From: Ehretia macrophylla
Taxonomy: Eukaryota; Streptophyta; Magnoliopsida; Boraginales; Ehretiaceae
Length of the DNA stretch: 64,000 nt
Direction: 5' to 3'
NCBI GenBank assembly: GCA_037974665.1
Contig: CM075772.1
Span: 37,793,052-37,857,051 of the forward strand
Shown in pieces: positions 1-12,412 of the stretch. Position 1 is the first letter of the stretch; the number at the start of each line of letters is the position of its first letter. A program made the translations under genes and the position numbers. The notes beneath the pieces are model-generated. The model was not told where the DNA came from. It did not search any database and saw only the letters and a list, made by a program, of their open reading frames with translations.

Positions 1-1227
1 GGACACCGACTATAGATTGCAACATGCTCGTAGACAATGAATTACTCAAAGATTTTTTGTTTTCAACTAAAAAGGACTCTAGGTTTCTCTGTTGTTTGTA
101 TTTCTATATGTTGTTTAAAGTTTCAATATACTTTATAATATTAATCTCAGTAATGTGTATGTTGTAGGGAAACTATTGTTCACATGGGGGATTACTACAT
201 AAGATGAGAAAATATGCATTGCCTCATGCAGGACACTGAAATACGCTCTTGCGTGAGTCTTTAAGAATGTAACACAATTTATATTTTGAAAGAGATACGT
301 GTTATGATTCTTTGCTTCCATCAACAGATTATAGACTGCTTTGCAGCGAAGATGACCAGGGATGCACAGATCAATGACATTGCGATGCTGAATTGGTATC
401 TTCCTGCAAAATTTTTGATAAGTTTTGAAAGATGGAACTGACAATTTTTAATACTACGGTAACATTTGGAACCTAAAAGATAGTTGTATTGCCAACACAT
501 TATTTCTTCTGTATTGCAGTAGCATATCTTGGTTGGAAATGATGGAAAGTCGATGGGGGTTGCACAATGTATCCGACGCTATTGGGGTATATATGGCTGC
601 ACGGGCGCATTGGGGGATTGCAAAAAAGTAATTAACCATCTCATTGTTTGTTTTTTTTTATAAAAAATTCTGAAATGCATTGCAGATATTAATAAGCATT
701 AGTTTGATAGTTAAAGATTTGGTTAATTGAGAACTAACTCCCTAAATATTATGCAGATGTTTTTACCCATCAGTATCATGAATGAACACTAGTACTTGTG
801 TGTAATCGACTTCACCACTAGTGAGATATTGTTGTGCGATACTGCTATGATTAGTGGTCATGGGGCTGTGATTCACCAACTGAACACACTGGTAATCAAC
901 TCGTCATCGAATTTATATAGGTCACTTTAAATGTCCTAATTTTAATTTTACTTGCCTAGTATTTGTTTGTAGGTTAAATACCTGGACGACTTATTTGAGG
1001 CCGCTGACTCCGCTGCATACAGTGGTATGAGGAAGATCACCACTTTTTCAGTGCGCAGACCTGATTGGGTTCCAACTCAAGCAGGTATATTCGATGGTGG
1101 CCTATACATATGCCTAATGATGGAAAACCCCGACAATGTGGACTCATTCTTGTTGACGGAGTCGGCGGATAAACGTAAACAGTTTGCATTCGATATGTGG
1201 AGACATTGGTCGAACTTGATCAATTAG
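1..1227 (+). pseudogene. Ulp1-type (C48) protease-domain gene relic, 5' truncated by window edge
   Basis: Six exons can be read by matching the minus-strand relative at 2146-5161: 1-82, 168-252, 328-417, 523-627, 757-891 and 973-1227. They share intron positions and phases with that copy. The last two exons give the C48 fold: FLPISIMNEH, then CVIDFTTSEILLCDT, then WVPTQAGIFDGGLYICLMME. The catalytic His, Asp (CDT) and Gln (PTQ) positions are kept, but the nucleophile Cys is Gly (GGT at 1096-1098). Inactivating changes are a TGA at 205-207, a TAG at 790-792 where the family has the Trp of the HW motif, and a donor AT instead of GT at 418-419. Such genes are common in plant genomes and often travel inside MULE-type transposons; I see no terminal repeats here. 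The 5' part lies outside the window. Function is presumably lost. Confidence 0.8.
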
Positions 1228-2145
1228 TACCCAGCATGAAATTGCCTCGGTGATACTGATTAGTTGTGTGGTGTTCTTGATGTAGGGCGTTATATGCTTC
1301 ATGAACTATGATTCCTTTTTGTTTGTTCTTTTGGTTTTTTGTTGAACTTCATGGTGCAACATGCATGTTTTTGCCTAAATGTTATTTATTTTCGGTTGAT
1401 ATGTATTAAGTATGGCACGATACTATAATCTAATATAATATATGAAATTTACTATTTTTTTTACTTCTTCATTTCAAATATAAAATTATGGCTCTACTTG
1501 AAACAATATGAAGTTAGGACTTATTTGTTAAAATAAATTGTTATTTTGGTCACAATTCACTACTGTGTTTTAAACTAATTTGATTTAACAATCATATTTC
1601 CAAAAAAATAAATTTTCTTTATGGTACACCAATAATGAATCAACATGAATTCTGAACTTCTTTCAATTATATACTTATATGAAGTTATAAAATAGTATCA
1701 TTTTTTCTATATAATAGTGATTATATAGGTGTCCATAAATGTAATAAAGATACTTGAATTGCTCATTTGATATACATTTTTTTATTTTTATGGTTTTTAA
1801 AAGATGGTCATTGGAGTATTTTCAAGAATTTATTTTTAAACCCGTAACTAATGCTAATTGTAGAAGATATTATTCTTGTAACCTTCATTAGTTTCTTTCT
1901 TAACAACCAGAATTCTTTTTGTTACAATTATGCAACCAACTTAACAAACAAGAATTTAATCACATCACAAAATTACAAAGAAGAGAAACCTTCATTAGCT
2001 TCTTTCTTAAATCATATGACATTTCCATGTTTTATATATCTTTACCTTCTCCCTAAATATTTCATTCTCATTTACCTAAACTCTTTGGTAACCATATAAA
2101 TTGCCACCGAGATAAGAGATAATACGACTTCAAATTTGAACAACC
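1228..2145. other. Intergenic AT-rich stretch between convergent Ulp1-like relics
   Basis: This interval separates the 3' ends of two tail-to-tail pseudogenes. It is AT-rich with no coding signal I trust. It presumably holds the 3' untranslated regions of both. Confidence 0.5.
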
Positions 2146-5100
2146 CTAGCCATTAGGAGGATTTCGAGAGTTGGATGCATGACGCCATAATTTGAATGCC
2201 AATTGCTTGCACTGCTCGACTGATCCCTCATCATTGAACGCACGGTCATAACCCAAAGTCTCCATCATCAAACATACGTACACACCAGAATCAAAACCGT
2301 TATTTTGTGTTGGCACCCATGTAGGATAGTTTGTTTTGAAATCATTCAAACTCTTCATCTTTCTATATGTTGCGCCTTCTATATCCTTCAATAACCCATC
2401 CATGTAACGAAGCTGTCATTGGGAGAAAGTCAATTAACAAAATGATAAACTATATAAAATAGGATTTTTGGACAATAAGAAGCTAAAGAATGGCATGTAC
2501 CTGCTCTTTCACTCGACTGCTTACTTTTCTCCTTGACTTGGCTATGTTATGGGTGTTGCATATTTTCACTGAATAACTATCAAAGTCAATATTGCACAAC
2601 AACCAGTGTTCTTCCTCATGATTAAGAGGAATAAATACCTACAACATCACATAAAAAACTTCAATGTTCACATGAGCAATGACTATAACCAAACAATAAA
2701 GGTACATACTTACCTCCTTACATTCTGCCAATTTTCCAGTAAATCTTTTAGGACCCCAATAATTGTTTTCACATGCTTTCTTGCTCAACTTATGTTTATC
2801 AAGTATCTATTGCTGCAGATGCAAATTTTACTTGACATAAAGATTTACCTGATACATTTATATGTGTATTGTATGTGCCAAATATGCCAACCTTACCGAA
2901 AAGAGAGTAGGCATATACCATCTGCTCATTTTCGGATCCCTTGATCTCCAAGTCTTAGTCAATTGCCATGCGAATGTGTCAATTACCTGAATTAACAAAA
3001 ATAATATTCAATCTTCAAATGAAAAGTATACGGCTTAAAACAGCCACAATTTTGCACTTACAGCTCCTGAAATGTTACAACATGACAGCAGCTCCCGTAT
3101 GTCATGTCTCCTAAGATAATACAACTTATTGGCCACTACTATTTCCCTGCAACACGGCTTACAAAATTAGAGTAAAAAATCTCACCCCAACTTTGCGCAA
3201 TAAATGCGTAGAAGAAACTCAACAACCTTACTCACTTTGCATCTCTTTTTGCAGAAAACAAATAATCACACAACACTTCATTAGATATCACCATTGCCCT
3301 CGCTAGTTCTCTGGTAATCATTACCCCTACATCCGAAGCCACATCTGCATCATTGCCTCTAGACATATCATCAACAATTACGCGTGCAGATTTCTTCTGC
3401 CTCTTATTGCCCTTTTTCTTGGCTCTTTTGCCTCTTATTGCCCTTTTTCTTGGCTATCTTCTTTACCCGCTTGTTAACAACACTCTCTTCATTGCAAGAC
3501 TCAACAATTTCTTCATTAATCCTTTCTTGTTCATGTCCAGACTCTACATTGCCATGAGTTCACTATCCTCAATCTCCCCAAACTACAATTTTTATACCCT
3601 TGGAGGCATCTCTACGTTTCCCTTCACTTCTATTTTCTTCTTGTACCCTTTTATCTCCACCCTGTCCATTTCTCGCTATATTACTTTGCCCCCAATATCT
3701 CTAGGAGCTGCTTGAACAGTGATTTTAATTCATTGGTACCGCTTGAATTTTCCTTGCCTTCAGCCCTCATATCTTCATATTTCCTTTCTAGGTTATTCAG
3801 AGTGCGTTTAATATCATCAACATCTCTCCCAATATTGGCAACCCCAGTCGGTATCTTTTTACTAGGTTGCTCTATACTCTTGATAATAATACAACCATTC
3901 GGGTCAGTGTATCCTCCATTTACCTGGTACCGTTGCATTCTCTCACTGACAAGCTCGTCAGTCCAATACTTGATGCAAGGCCTTAAATCATGAGCAGGGT
4001 ATAACTGTTCTCGAGTGTTGACGTGCTCTAAAAATAAGATCTGCACAAGCAGCCGAACATTACTCAAGAAAATCTGAAATGATATGTGAACAATAAACTT
4101 TGTGAATAACAAATTTGGCTTACCATCAAAAAGAACAAACAACCACTCATGTACTTTCTCTTTTTCTCTCGCCAATGATGGACACCATTTGCCAAAGAAT
4201 CGAGCAAAAATTGCGCCCAATTATAGCCTCCGATTGCTCCAGTATCCTTCACGGCATGTAATAGTTATACTTTAACCGAATGACTTACTGTAGGACACAA
4301 GAAGTATCCTATAACGTAGATATAGTAAAAGGCCTTGAACTAACGCCCAACACTCTTGCAATTATGGATTTGAGCAGATAATTCTCTTAAAGGAATCACA
4401 AACTCTTCCACATTGAACAACGTTGCAATATCTACTATATCACTATTATTACCGCCTGTCGGCACTTGCATTCCTCTATTAGGCAGGCGGAGTATGCGTT
4501 TCACAGCGGCTGCTGTCACATTTATCACCTTTCCATGAACAGTTAATGTCATTGTCACAAGATCAAATTTATCAATAATCCAGCAACAAAATTGGTGTTT
4601 CATGCATGTGCACTTAAGGTGAAGAAGTTCGCCAAATCCAATGCTCTTTACTACTTCTTTTTGTTCTTGGGTGAGATTTTCATTCAACTCCACTATCTTA
4701 GACAAAGATAGTCGGGTCTGCATGCTATCATTCTGCAATGAAGTCTTTTCCTGGTGCATCCTTTCAAGCCTTTTCTTTTTCCTGTGGTAAGCATAAGAGC
4801 TTTTCCTTCTATTCACTTTAAACACTTCCTTTTCCTCCTCTGGGAGAGCCTTCAATTCTTTGATAATTTGTGTCATCACTTCCAAGGTCACGATAGTTGT
4901 TGGGTCGGATGCCAATATTTGCTCAATTGTCAAATTCCTGTAATTATATATTATAAGTAAGAGAAGTACATAAATACTACAAACAAAACACCGCGTAATA
5001 CACTTGCTTAAAATATATATATATGCGGATGTAAGCCGCTTCAATTTTTCTTCAATTGATGCTGCTCTTTTCCTTTTATTGCTACTCTTTCCAGTTCCCT

Positions 5101-5161
5101 TATCTTCACCTAAATCTTTCCCTTTCATCGTGTGTGGGAAGAATCTTACAGCACATTGCAT
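2146..5161 (-). pseudogene. Ulp1-type (C48) protease-domain gene, multi-exon, decayed
   Basis: Exons on the minus strand: 5161-5004, 4937-4134, 4040-3236, 3146-3062, 2986-2897, 2806-2714, 2638-2501 and 2412-2146, all but the 4040-3236 interior with good GT-AG junctions and consistent phase. The N-terminus is basic (SSNKRKRAASIEE). The middle part (about 4560-4134) resembles the DUF1985-like region found upstream of plant transposon-associated Ulp1 domains (FLCPT, then YNWAQFLLDSL, then SGCLFFLM). The C-terminus is the protease fold: IPLNHEEEHWLLCNIDF, then PTWVPTQNNGFDSGVYVC. His and Gln are present, the catalytic Asp position is Asn (ICNTH), and the nucleophile Cys is Ser. Damage: TAG at 4342-4340, TAA at 4267-4265, stops near 3681 and 3600, and a 31-bp tandem duplication that shifts the frame. 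It is likely a transposon-borne relic rather than a working SUMO protease. Confidence 0.8.
3398..3459. repeat. 31-bp tandem duplication (2 copies) inside the Ulp1-like pseudogene
   Basis: The unit beginning TGCCTCTTATTGCCC at 3398 repeats at 3429. Its length is not a multiple of three, so it breaks the reading frame of the lysine-rich exon (KKKGNKRQK) of the minus-strand gene. Confidence 0.85.
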
Positions 5162-5860
5162 TCCGAAGTAAGAGAAGCAGTTTGTGTTCGCACATTAATA
5201 AACACAAACAGATCATATGCACGCGCATATATATTACAAGATACTGGACATACACATTAATACTCCATACCATACAAACTCAACAATGCAAAACCGCATA
5301 CACAGCAACACCAAGAGGGAAACGCATAACTACAATGAAGCAACATACACATAAAAAAAAATCTAATAAATGTTAAAGGAAATAATCAAGAGTTTAACTA
5401 AACAACATCACATGTATACTATGTTATAAAGGGCAAATAAAATAACAATATTAACATACCCAATAACATAGCATAAAAAGATAAATAAAACGAGAAAAAC
5501 ATTGCAAATTATAAAAATAAAAAAAAAACATAGCAAAATAAGATAAATAAAAAGAAAGAATCTTAGCAAAATAAGAAAAGTAAATAAAAAATTGCATATT
5601 TAAAAATGTGTCACCGTCGACGAGGATCCGAAATATGTTGCCGAAGAAGTTTACTAACTATAAAGAAGAAGCCACGTCTTAGCCGGAGAAAAATCGCCGT
5701 ATGAGCAAAGTTAAGTTGGAAGGGAATGAACAGTGGCCGGTGAGCAAAAACGACGGCAATGTGTTGAAGAAATTTTGAATAAAGGTTATAATAGTGATTT
5801 TATGCATATAATTGATGTTAATGTTAAGGGTATAATAGTCATTCTAAATACCAAGAGGTG
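5162..5860. other. Presumed 5' flank of the minus-strand Ulp1-like relic
   Basis: About 450 bases of A-rich sequence are followed at 5600-5770 by a GC-richer patch (CGTCGACGAGGATCCG, GGCCGGTGAGCA). It reads like a former leader or promoter of the minus-strand pseudogene. No convincing coding region or terminal repeat was found. Confidence 0.35.
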
Positions 5861-5869
5861 AAAAAAGAC

Positions 5870-6441
5870 ATTTTACATTGATCCACAATACATATAATGT
5901 AGCCAAATAAAGGCTCTTATATAAATACCTATTAGAAGTCCGAATATGAATACCATTTGAAAATCCCATCTAATAGTGCCAAGGAGTACCACTAGAAAAT
6001 TCATATAGAAATACTAGGAATGAAGTTAAGTAGGGTCCAATAATAATTCTCACATATGAATGCCACCGAGAAAAGCCAAATAGAACATCAAGAAATACCA
6101 TAAGTAAAGTCCCGAATAAGAAATCCGAATAAGGAGCCATGTTAAGAATGTGGGCGGAATATCTTCATAAATTTTTACGAACTCTTCCAAATATAAGTAC
6201 CTGACAATAATTCTATATATGATGCCACATAAAAGGTCCAAGATATCCATTTGAGATTCCCAGATGATACTACTGATGGAAATGCCACTAAAGATCACTG
6301 TCAACAAGTAGCTCCCAACGAGAATGCCCAAAATGAATACCCCTAAACAATTTCATCCGTATATAACATTTCTCCAAAGGTCATAGGTTACACATATATA
6401 TAGATGATGCTAGATGCCTTAATCTCATAAATGTAATATAA
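5870..6441. other. Non-coding stretch left of the Gag relic
   Basis: Short phrases such as GAATACC, GAATGCC and GAAATACC recur at irregular spacing. It may be the remaining internal region of the minus-strand retroelement to the right, but I cannot place the element's left end and there is no second LTR. Confidence 0.3.
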
Positions 6442-6948
6442 TCACATAAGAATATTAATTGCAGTGATATAAAAGGATTTATTTCTGCCCTTACTTGTTT
6501 TGTGAAGTTCTCCTTGCTGATCAGGCTGCTGTGATAAATCATTATCTGTAACTCTACGTTGACTACCCTGACCGGAAGTCCATCTCCTGGCATTCTTAAA
6601 TCTAAGGCATTCCCTGACCCTATGCTGACTACTACCACATCCTGTACATCTACCAGTCCTTCTCCAACAATTGACGACATCATGACCCTCACGGAAGCAA
6701 TAAGTGCATTTTTTAAGCTGATGGGGTCTTTTATCTCTTTGACTCGGTCTTGCCTCGTTCTCAACTTTCCTCTTCTCAACCCTAGGTGGCATTACCAAAG
6801 TCTCACACTGAACTTGTTGCTCAAATTATTGTGCCAATCTAGTCAAAGCATCTGCCACCCTCAATAATACATATTCCTCTGTCGATGATTGACTAACTAC
6901 CTCTTCTTCTGGTTGATTCTTATCTCGAGAAGATCCACTACTGGCCAT
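6442..6948 (-). pseudogene. Short Gag relic with two zinc knuckles, capsid region absent
   Basis: The start is taken at the ATG at 6948 (MASSGSSRDKNQPEEE), which follows the LTR-PBS leader. An in-frame TAA (where a CAA Gln codon is likely) precedes FEQQVQCETLVMPPR. After KKRPHQL-type basic sequence come two Cys/His boxes, CTYCFREGHDVVNC and CTGCGSSQHRVREC, and a tail with TSGQGSQRR. The same pair of boxes ends the Gag of element B ([14 protein letters not shown] and [14 protein letters not shown]). In B about 260 residues containing the capsid domain separate the N-terminal part from the knuckles. Here only some 30 to 40 residues do, so the capsid is missing. It could be a deletion derivative or an independently short nucleic-acid-binding Gag. 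Confidence 0.7.
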
Positions 6949-7640
6949 CTTTCTATAAGGGAAGAGATTTCTTACCAGTTTAAAAAGGGGTAGTATATGT
7001 ATGCAATGAAAAACACTTAAGCATCCTTGTTATGCGCAAACATATTAAATGTACTTTTCACACATTAAGTAACTAACATTGATACATAGTTGATATACCA
7101 ACTCATTATGCAACTACTAATTATATCGTAAGCAGTTAATATTCATTTTACTTAACATCTACTTTATTCCATATAATTACCTAAATTAGTGACTCAACTG
7201 TAAGTTTTCTAATAAAAACTAAGGTAAGTAACATATATAATTAAAAGTATATGTTTCACATTTATTCATTTTATACCATTATAAATACCACTCATACATG
7301 GTCAGGGCACATTGGAACACGTAATCACATAGGTGTACATTCCGATCAAAACCAAACAAGTATACAGTCACATATTTGTACATTTAACACATTCTTCATA
7401 TTTCCAACAAGCAATTCACATAGGATCATATTTTCCATTTAAATCACACATAATCTCATAGTTATATATTTCACCTAAACTTTCTATTTCACGCAAATAT
7501 AATACATAAGAGCATATTTTACTCAAGTAAACACAAATCCGCATGCAAAGACATACTTATTCAAAACTCACTTCACATGCACGTACTCGAGGTTCACTAC
7601 CTAACAGATCGAGGACCCTGTCCCGGCTGAGAACATCAAA

Positions 7641-7652
7641 GCTCTGATACCA
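7641..7652 (-). other. Primer binding site, initiator tRNA-Met type
   Basis: TGGTATCAGAGC on the minus strand lies 2 nt inside the LTR end. It matches the 3' end complement of plant initiator tRNA-Met and is the same PBS as in elements A, B and the TRIM array. Confidence 0.85.
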
Positions 7653-7654
7653 AT

Positions 7655-10600
7655 TGTAACGCCCCGTTCCCTCACGGAAATAGAAGCTCTATATATCCAC
7701 TAAACACAACCCAATCCAAAACCCAAGTCACGAAAAACAAGGAGAAACGAACGGAGTCTCCCCTGTTTATAGGATTAATCGATAACCTGCAAACAACAGA
7801 ATACAATCACAAAGACATAATCCAACATTCTCCTATAATTCCAACTTCAACCAACCAGCTATGCCCCGTCTCAAGGCCTTCTGGGCCTTAGAGAAAACAA
7901 CAAGATAAGCACACAAACATGCGTGGGATTCAACCATAGAAATACTATGTTATAAAATCACTTATCATACCACTCTAACCTTGTCTATAAACCATTCTTA
8001 TAATTAAAGACCATCAGTCACTTACTTATCACACCCAAGCATGCATAAAAGACAAATAACAAAAGTACTTTAAGTTATTACAACCATTTTCAATCCTGCC
8101 AAACATGTTGGCTAGACTTACAACACCTTGCAACATTCAAAAAGGCCCAGAATATATACAAGACCATAGGCCACAAATAGACTATAAGCAACTAACATCT
8201 ACTTGACACTAGGACCCACGGAACATATACAAGCATCCACAAAACTAGCAACAAGGTATCATGTAGTCAAGGAGTCTCACGAGTCTTGTCCTCAGCAGGC
8301 TCAAGGGAAGCCAAACCTATTTTACCTAAAATTGTTAGCAACGATGGTGAGCATACTAAACACGTATGCCCAGTGAGGAAGGGGAAAAGGGAACAGTATA
8401 TCGAGGTTCGTGCTATGCAACAAATTCATGTAACATACAATAAATAGACACAAAAATTCAATGAAATACCACACAATAAAAAGGATATATTTTGATGACT
8501 CTGATTGATCCAATTCTCGTTCCACGATCCACGTACCATGAACAGAAATCCCGAAGAGTAATGTCACTGATAACGATAAGCTGGCATCCCCTAATAACTC
8601 CAAATTAGGTATACTTTGGATGTACCCCGAAATCCTACGACCTAACTCTCCCTGGGCGGCATCCCAAGCGAGAGAGGGACTGGGTAACCATGGTAGTCGA
8701 GGTAGACCGGCAAGCCCGATGCCGCCCAGTTTCCCTGACACTACCATGCCCAAATGGTTGTACAACCATGATGCAATGCACTCAAAATGATAACAATAGA
8801 ATAAAACAATAAAAAAGTATTTGAGGGACAACAAAGTAGGTTGCCCTCACACACAATATATAGACAATAAGTACACATAATCTATGTACAAGTAAATAAA
8901 CTATTATGCACATAAGGATGAAGTCTCCTTCACCTAGAAATAAGCCAATCACGCAAGATGATAGTTCCGATTTACTTCAACTTTCCCGAATTAGCTTAAA
9001 TATGTAACCCTTGTATGTTCGTATAAGTTTAACAATTAACTATATCAGTTCCAACTCAAGTCGTACTTAACTCAACCCTACAATATTAAAAGCTAGATTT
9101 ATAATCACTTATTCACGCAAGTTCATATCCTACACACAATTGAACTACAATGTTCACCTTACCATCTCATTAGACAGTATAGAAGACATTAAAAGCATCA
9201 AATACCATCAAGTTAAGATTATGAGTTATAAATTCCAATTACTCTTATTTACAACAATCTATAACCATAGAACTAGATGAGCTATCCTTATAGTCCTACT
9301 CACTTAGCATACAATGTCTATTAGAATTTGAACTTTAACAAAATACAGCAATTTAGACATTAGAACAAGATCTAAACATTAAATATGAAAATAACTATAT
9401 GTGCACAAAGGGGTCATCAACACATTTTTCACGAAACTCTACAAAAAGCTCAAATATACTCTAGAATGCATTCAAATACACAACAAGCAACTACCTGACA
9501 ATACAAGTGTCAAAACAACCAATTCCCGCGTTATCCTAAGTCATTTAACTCCAAACCAAAGGCTAAGGCTCAAGATTCACAAACTAACTATTATAATCTT
9601 CTAGTTACACATTATGGCACACTTAGAACCCTTGAAACCATTCATTAACCCGTATTAGCCACAAAAGCCCCAATTACCCCTTTGCGCGTTTACACTACAA
9701 GTATCTTAACCAAAGCTCAACTAAGAGTTAGAAAAGCTCATTTAGTCCCTATTTACCTTAAGAACACCAAATATAACAACCAAATTCACCCAGATTTACG
9801 TTTGACCCAAAACCCCTTTGTCCACCAAGGCTAATTAGCTTCCAAACGGAATATGAAGCTCAAGATACACAACCAAGCTATACTACCTTCCTATTGACAC
9901 TTAATGACACCACTTAGGACCTTGAAATCACACTTTAAATCACAATTACCCGAAAAGTCAGATTTTCTCTTTTTATGCATTTACACTACAAGTACCCTAA
10001 ACGAAACTCAACCGTGAGTTAGAAAAACTTATCTAGCACCTACATAGCCTAAGAATACGAAATGTGATGGCCAAATTAACTTGGATTTGCATTAACCCCG
10101 AAACCCCTTTTTAAAAGTCGTCAATTTCACGTTTTAGCCAAGTTTCGAGCAATTCAACCTAACGGGGCTATTAATCTATTTTTTTAACATCTAAGGAACC
10201 TATTAGAAACAATGAATCAAGCTATAACACACAATTCCACAAAACCCTAGAATTTCATCACTATTCATACCCTAAAATCAAACCATCAAATTTAACCGTT
10301 TAAAAAGCGAATCAATGACATAAATGTGGTCTCTAGCACTTATATACAATGTATAATATCATATTTGAACATACCATAAGCATTTACTAGCAAATCTAGA
10401 AAATCAAGAAAGTTGCAACATTTTTAAAATGCAAAACATTCATGAAAATCCCTCACCAACGCGCGTAGAAGCTCGTAGAATGCTAGCAAACACTCTAAAC
10501 CACTTGCTTCTAGCTTGCCAAGGCTTGAAATCAAGATTTGAAGTGCAAAATTTCTTCCCTTTCCTCTCCTATTGCTGTCGGGTTTCCCAGGCACTATTCA

Positions 10601-11024
10601 CCCCTCTATTTTTTTTAAGTCCTTGATGAGCTAATGTGAGTGTGTTGAGCATATAGTATAAGTTGGGTTAGGTTATGTATGTGTGTTGTCAATAAAAGTG
10701 AGTCAAGCTAGCTTAAAACAATTCCAAAGGTGCAGTTAAATGTTAGCTCACTAAAATATAAAGTTACACTACGTAATACTATTCACTAGTCCCAATAAAA
10801 CATTTTCTAAATAGGTGTTCTCAACCCTAATCGCTCAAATGCATATTTTTCTCATTCTTAAAATAATTAATATGATTTAATAAAAATTCTAATTCAAAAT
10901 AAATAAGTGGTTGAAAAATGTAATGAATAGTAACCACAAAAAGTAACAAGTAATGCACAGTAAAAATACGCAAACAGTGGATGCAACTGTTAACAGAAGT
11001 ACGGTGATATTCTCAGGCGTCACA
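7655..11024 (-). repeat. 5' LTR of element C (3370 bp)
   Basis: On the minus strand it begins TGTGACGCCTGAGAATA at 11024 and ends GGGGCGTTACA at 7655. The GC-rich core at 8640-8770 holds the palindrome GGTTGTACAACC (8756-8767) and the inverted pair CATGGTAG/CTACCATG (8689-8696, 8741-8748). The small CATAC/GTATG hairpin is at 8349-8371. It is longer than the 2.45 kb LTRs of A and B. Confidence 0.85.
8349..8371 (-). promoter_or_regulatory. Conserved LTR hairpin, CATAC/GTATG stem (element C)
   Basis: On the minus strand the arms are GGGCATAC and GTATGCTC with a 7-nt loop: 8 pairs including one G-U. CCTCACTG precedes it and a TTTTAGG acceptor-like site follows. Role unknown; see findings on covariation. 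Confidence 0.6.
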
Positions 11025-12412
11025 TTTTGCATTTGAGTACAACGATTAGACAGCGGTCACTTCTATTATTCTTGACGGATGTTGTCTTTTTCTTTTTGTT
11101 GACCCCCCATTGAGCTACGTATTAAACCATGAGTATTATCAACAACAACTCTTCAAAACGATAATCAGACGTTCAATTATGGGTTTTTCTTTTATGAGAT
11201 ATGTGACAAATTTATCACAGCCACATAGATAAAAAGTACTTCAATTAATTGACAAATGTCAATCAATTGTCAAAGTAGGGGTATCATAGTAATTTAATTA
11301 AAACTCTATAAGACCAAATTAGTAAAAAGAGAAACTTCTGACATTCTAACATGCCATATCTGCACGATACAGACTAACGTGGATTAGACTCATAAAATAA
11401 CAACTTGACATATGACTGTGGCAGATTTGCCACATGCCTCATGGAAGAATTTTCCTTCAATTATATAATATGTGTGAATTCTCCTACCATCACAATCATA
11501 CATCCATCTGAACGTTTGTAAAAGTTTTCAATATCAACCTTGTATTTTGACATTATTTTCTTTTCTTTTTCTTATTTTTGTGACATGTTCTCTTGAAATT
11601 TACATACATTGTACGGACTATGCCAATCACGTTATAAAATATGCAAGGTTTTCTTAATTATTACGTTGATCTCCATATTAGAGCATTTTATTCTCTTAAA
11701 GAGTGCATGGAATAAAAAAAGGGATTGAATTTGGGGAAACTTCGCCACCTCCTTAATTTTTTTTTATGTTTATCTCTTTTCTTTGGAAAGGGTCGAGCCT
11801 GACATTAGTTTGAATGGATTTTCTTTCAAAGATGTTATGAATTCTTTATCTAATTATTTTAGTTTTTCTTTATAAAATTTTCATTTTTATGGTAGTGTTC
11901 TCTCCGAACATAAAATGAGAATTATAGTATTAGACCAAATGTCCAATAGCAAAAGGAACTTATTATTATATATGTGAAATGTATTCGCTGAAGAAAGGGG
12001 GAACATCTTGGTCGCAAAAAAATGATAGTTGACCTCTTATCATTCATAAGTTTGAGGTTGAAGGGACAAGACAAAAGAAAAAAAAAATTCAGTAATGAGG
12101 AGCTTAGGTTATTGTAGAAATCATATCCCAAATAATTAAATTCATAAAGATATGAAAATAAAAAAATAAATAAATTAAGGTTGCAATCAAGTGAGATAGA
12201 TTATCATCGTAAAGATGAACTCTCGAGTCTTTTTCTACTATTTCTTGTCATGTTGCATTTGCAACGTCCAAAAGGATTGAGAAAGGCAAGCTAATAAGAA
12301 GAGATAGGTGCAAAAGAAATGTTTTACCCATTGTCAAGTTTTGCATCAACAGGCTATATTAGTCAATTTCTTATCTTGCCCAACAAGTGTACTATCTACC
12401 AAACATGCGATA
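11025..12412. other. Intergenic region without recognised genes
   Basis: Low-complexity AT-rich plant DNA. A local inverted pair TGGCAGATTTGCCA occurs near 11420. No coding region, RNA gene or bounded element could be supported. Confidence 0.4.

Larger units (their letters stand above)
6442..11024 (-). mobile_element. Partial Ty3/Gypsy-type element (element C): 5' LTR, PBS and Gag relic
   Basis: Read on the minus strand this is LTR (11024-7655), PBS (7652-7641), a leader of about 700 bases and a short Gag. No pol and no 3' LTR occur to the left, so the element is truncated or is a non-autonomous derivative. The LTR is related to those of elements A and B (same ends, same hairpin core) but is about 0.9 kb longer. 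The right flank begins TTTTG. The left element boundary is unresolved, so no TSD can be checked. Confidence 0.7.

Noticed and set aside
3353..3993. Plus-strand hydrophobic frames opposite the Ulp1-like gene
   Set aside because: They are antisense shadows of the minus-strand exons; the minus frame has the family motifs and splice sites.
8322..8834. 170-codon minus-strand frame in LTR C
   Set aside because: It lies in LTR sequence across the conserved core, has no recognisable domain and no counterpart in other LTRs in the same frame.
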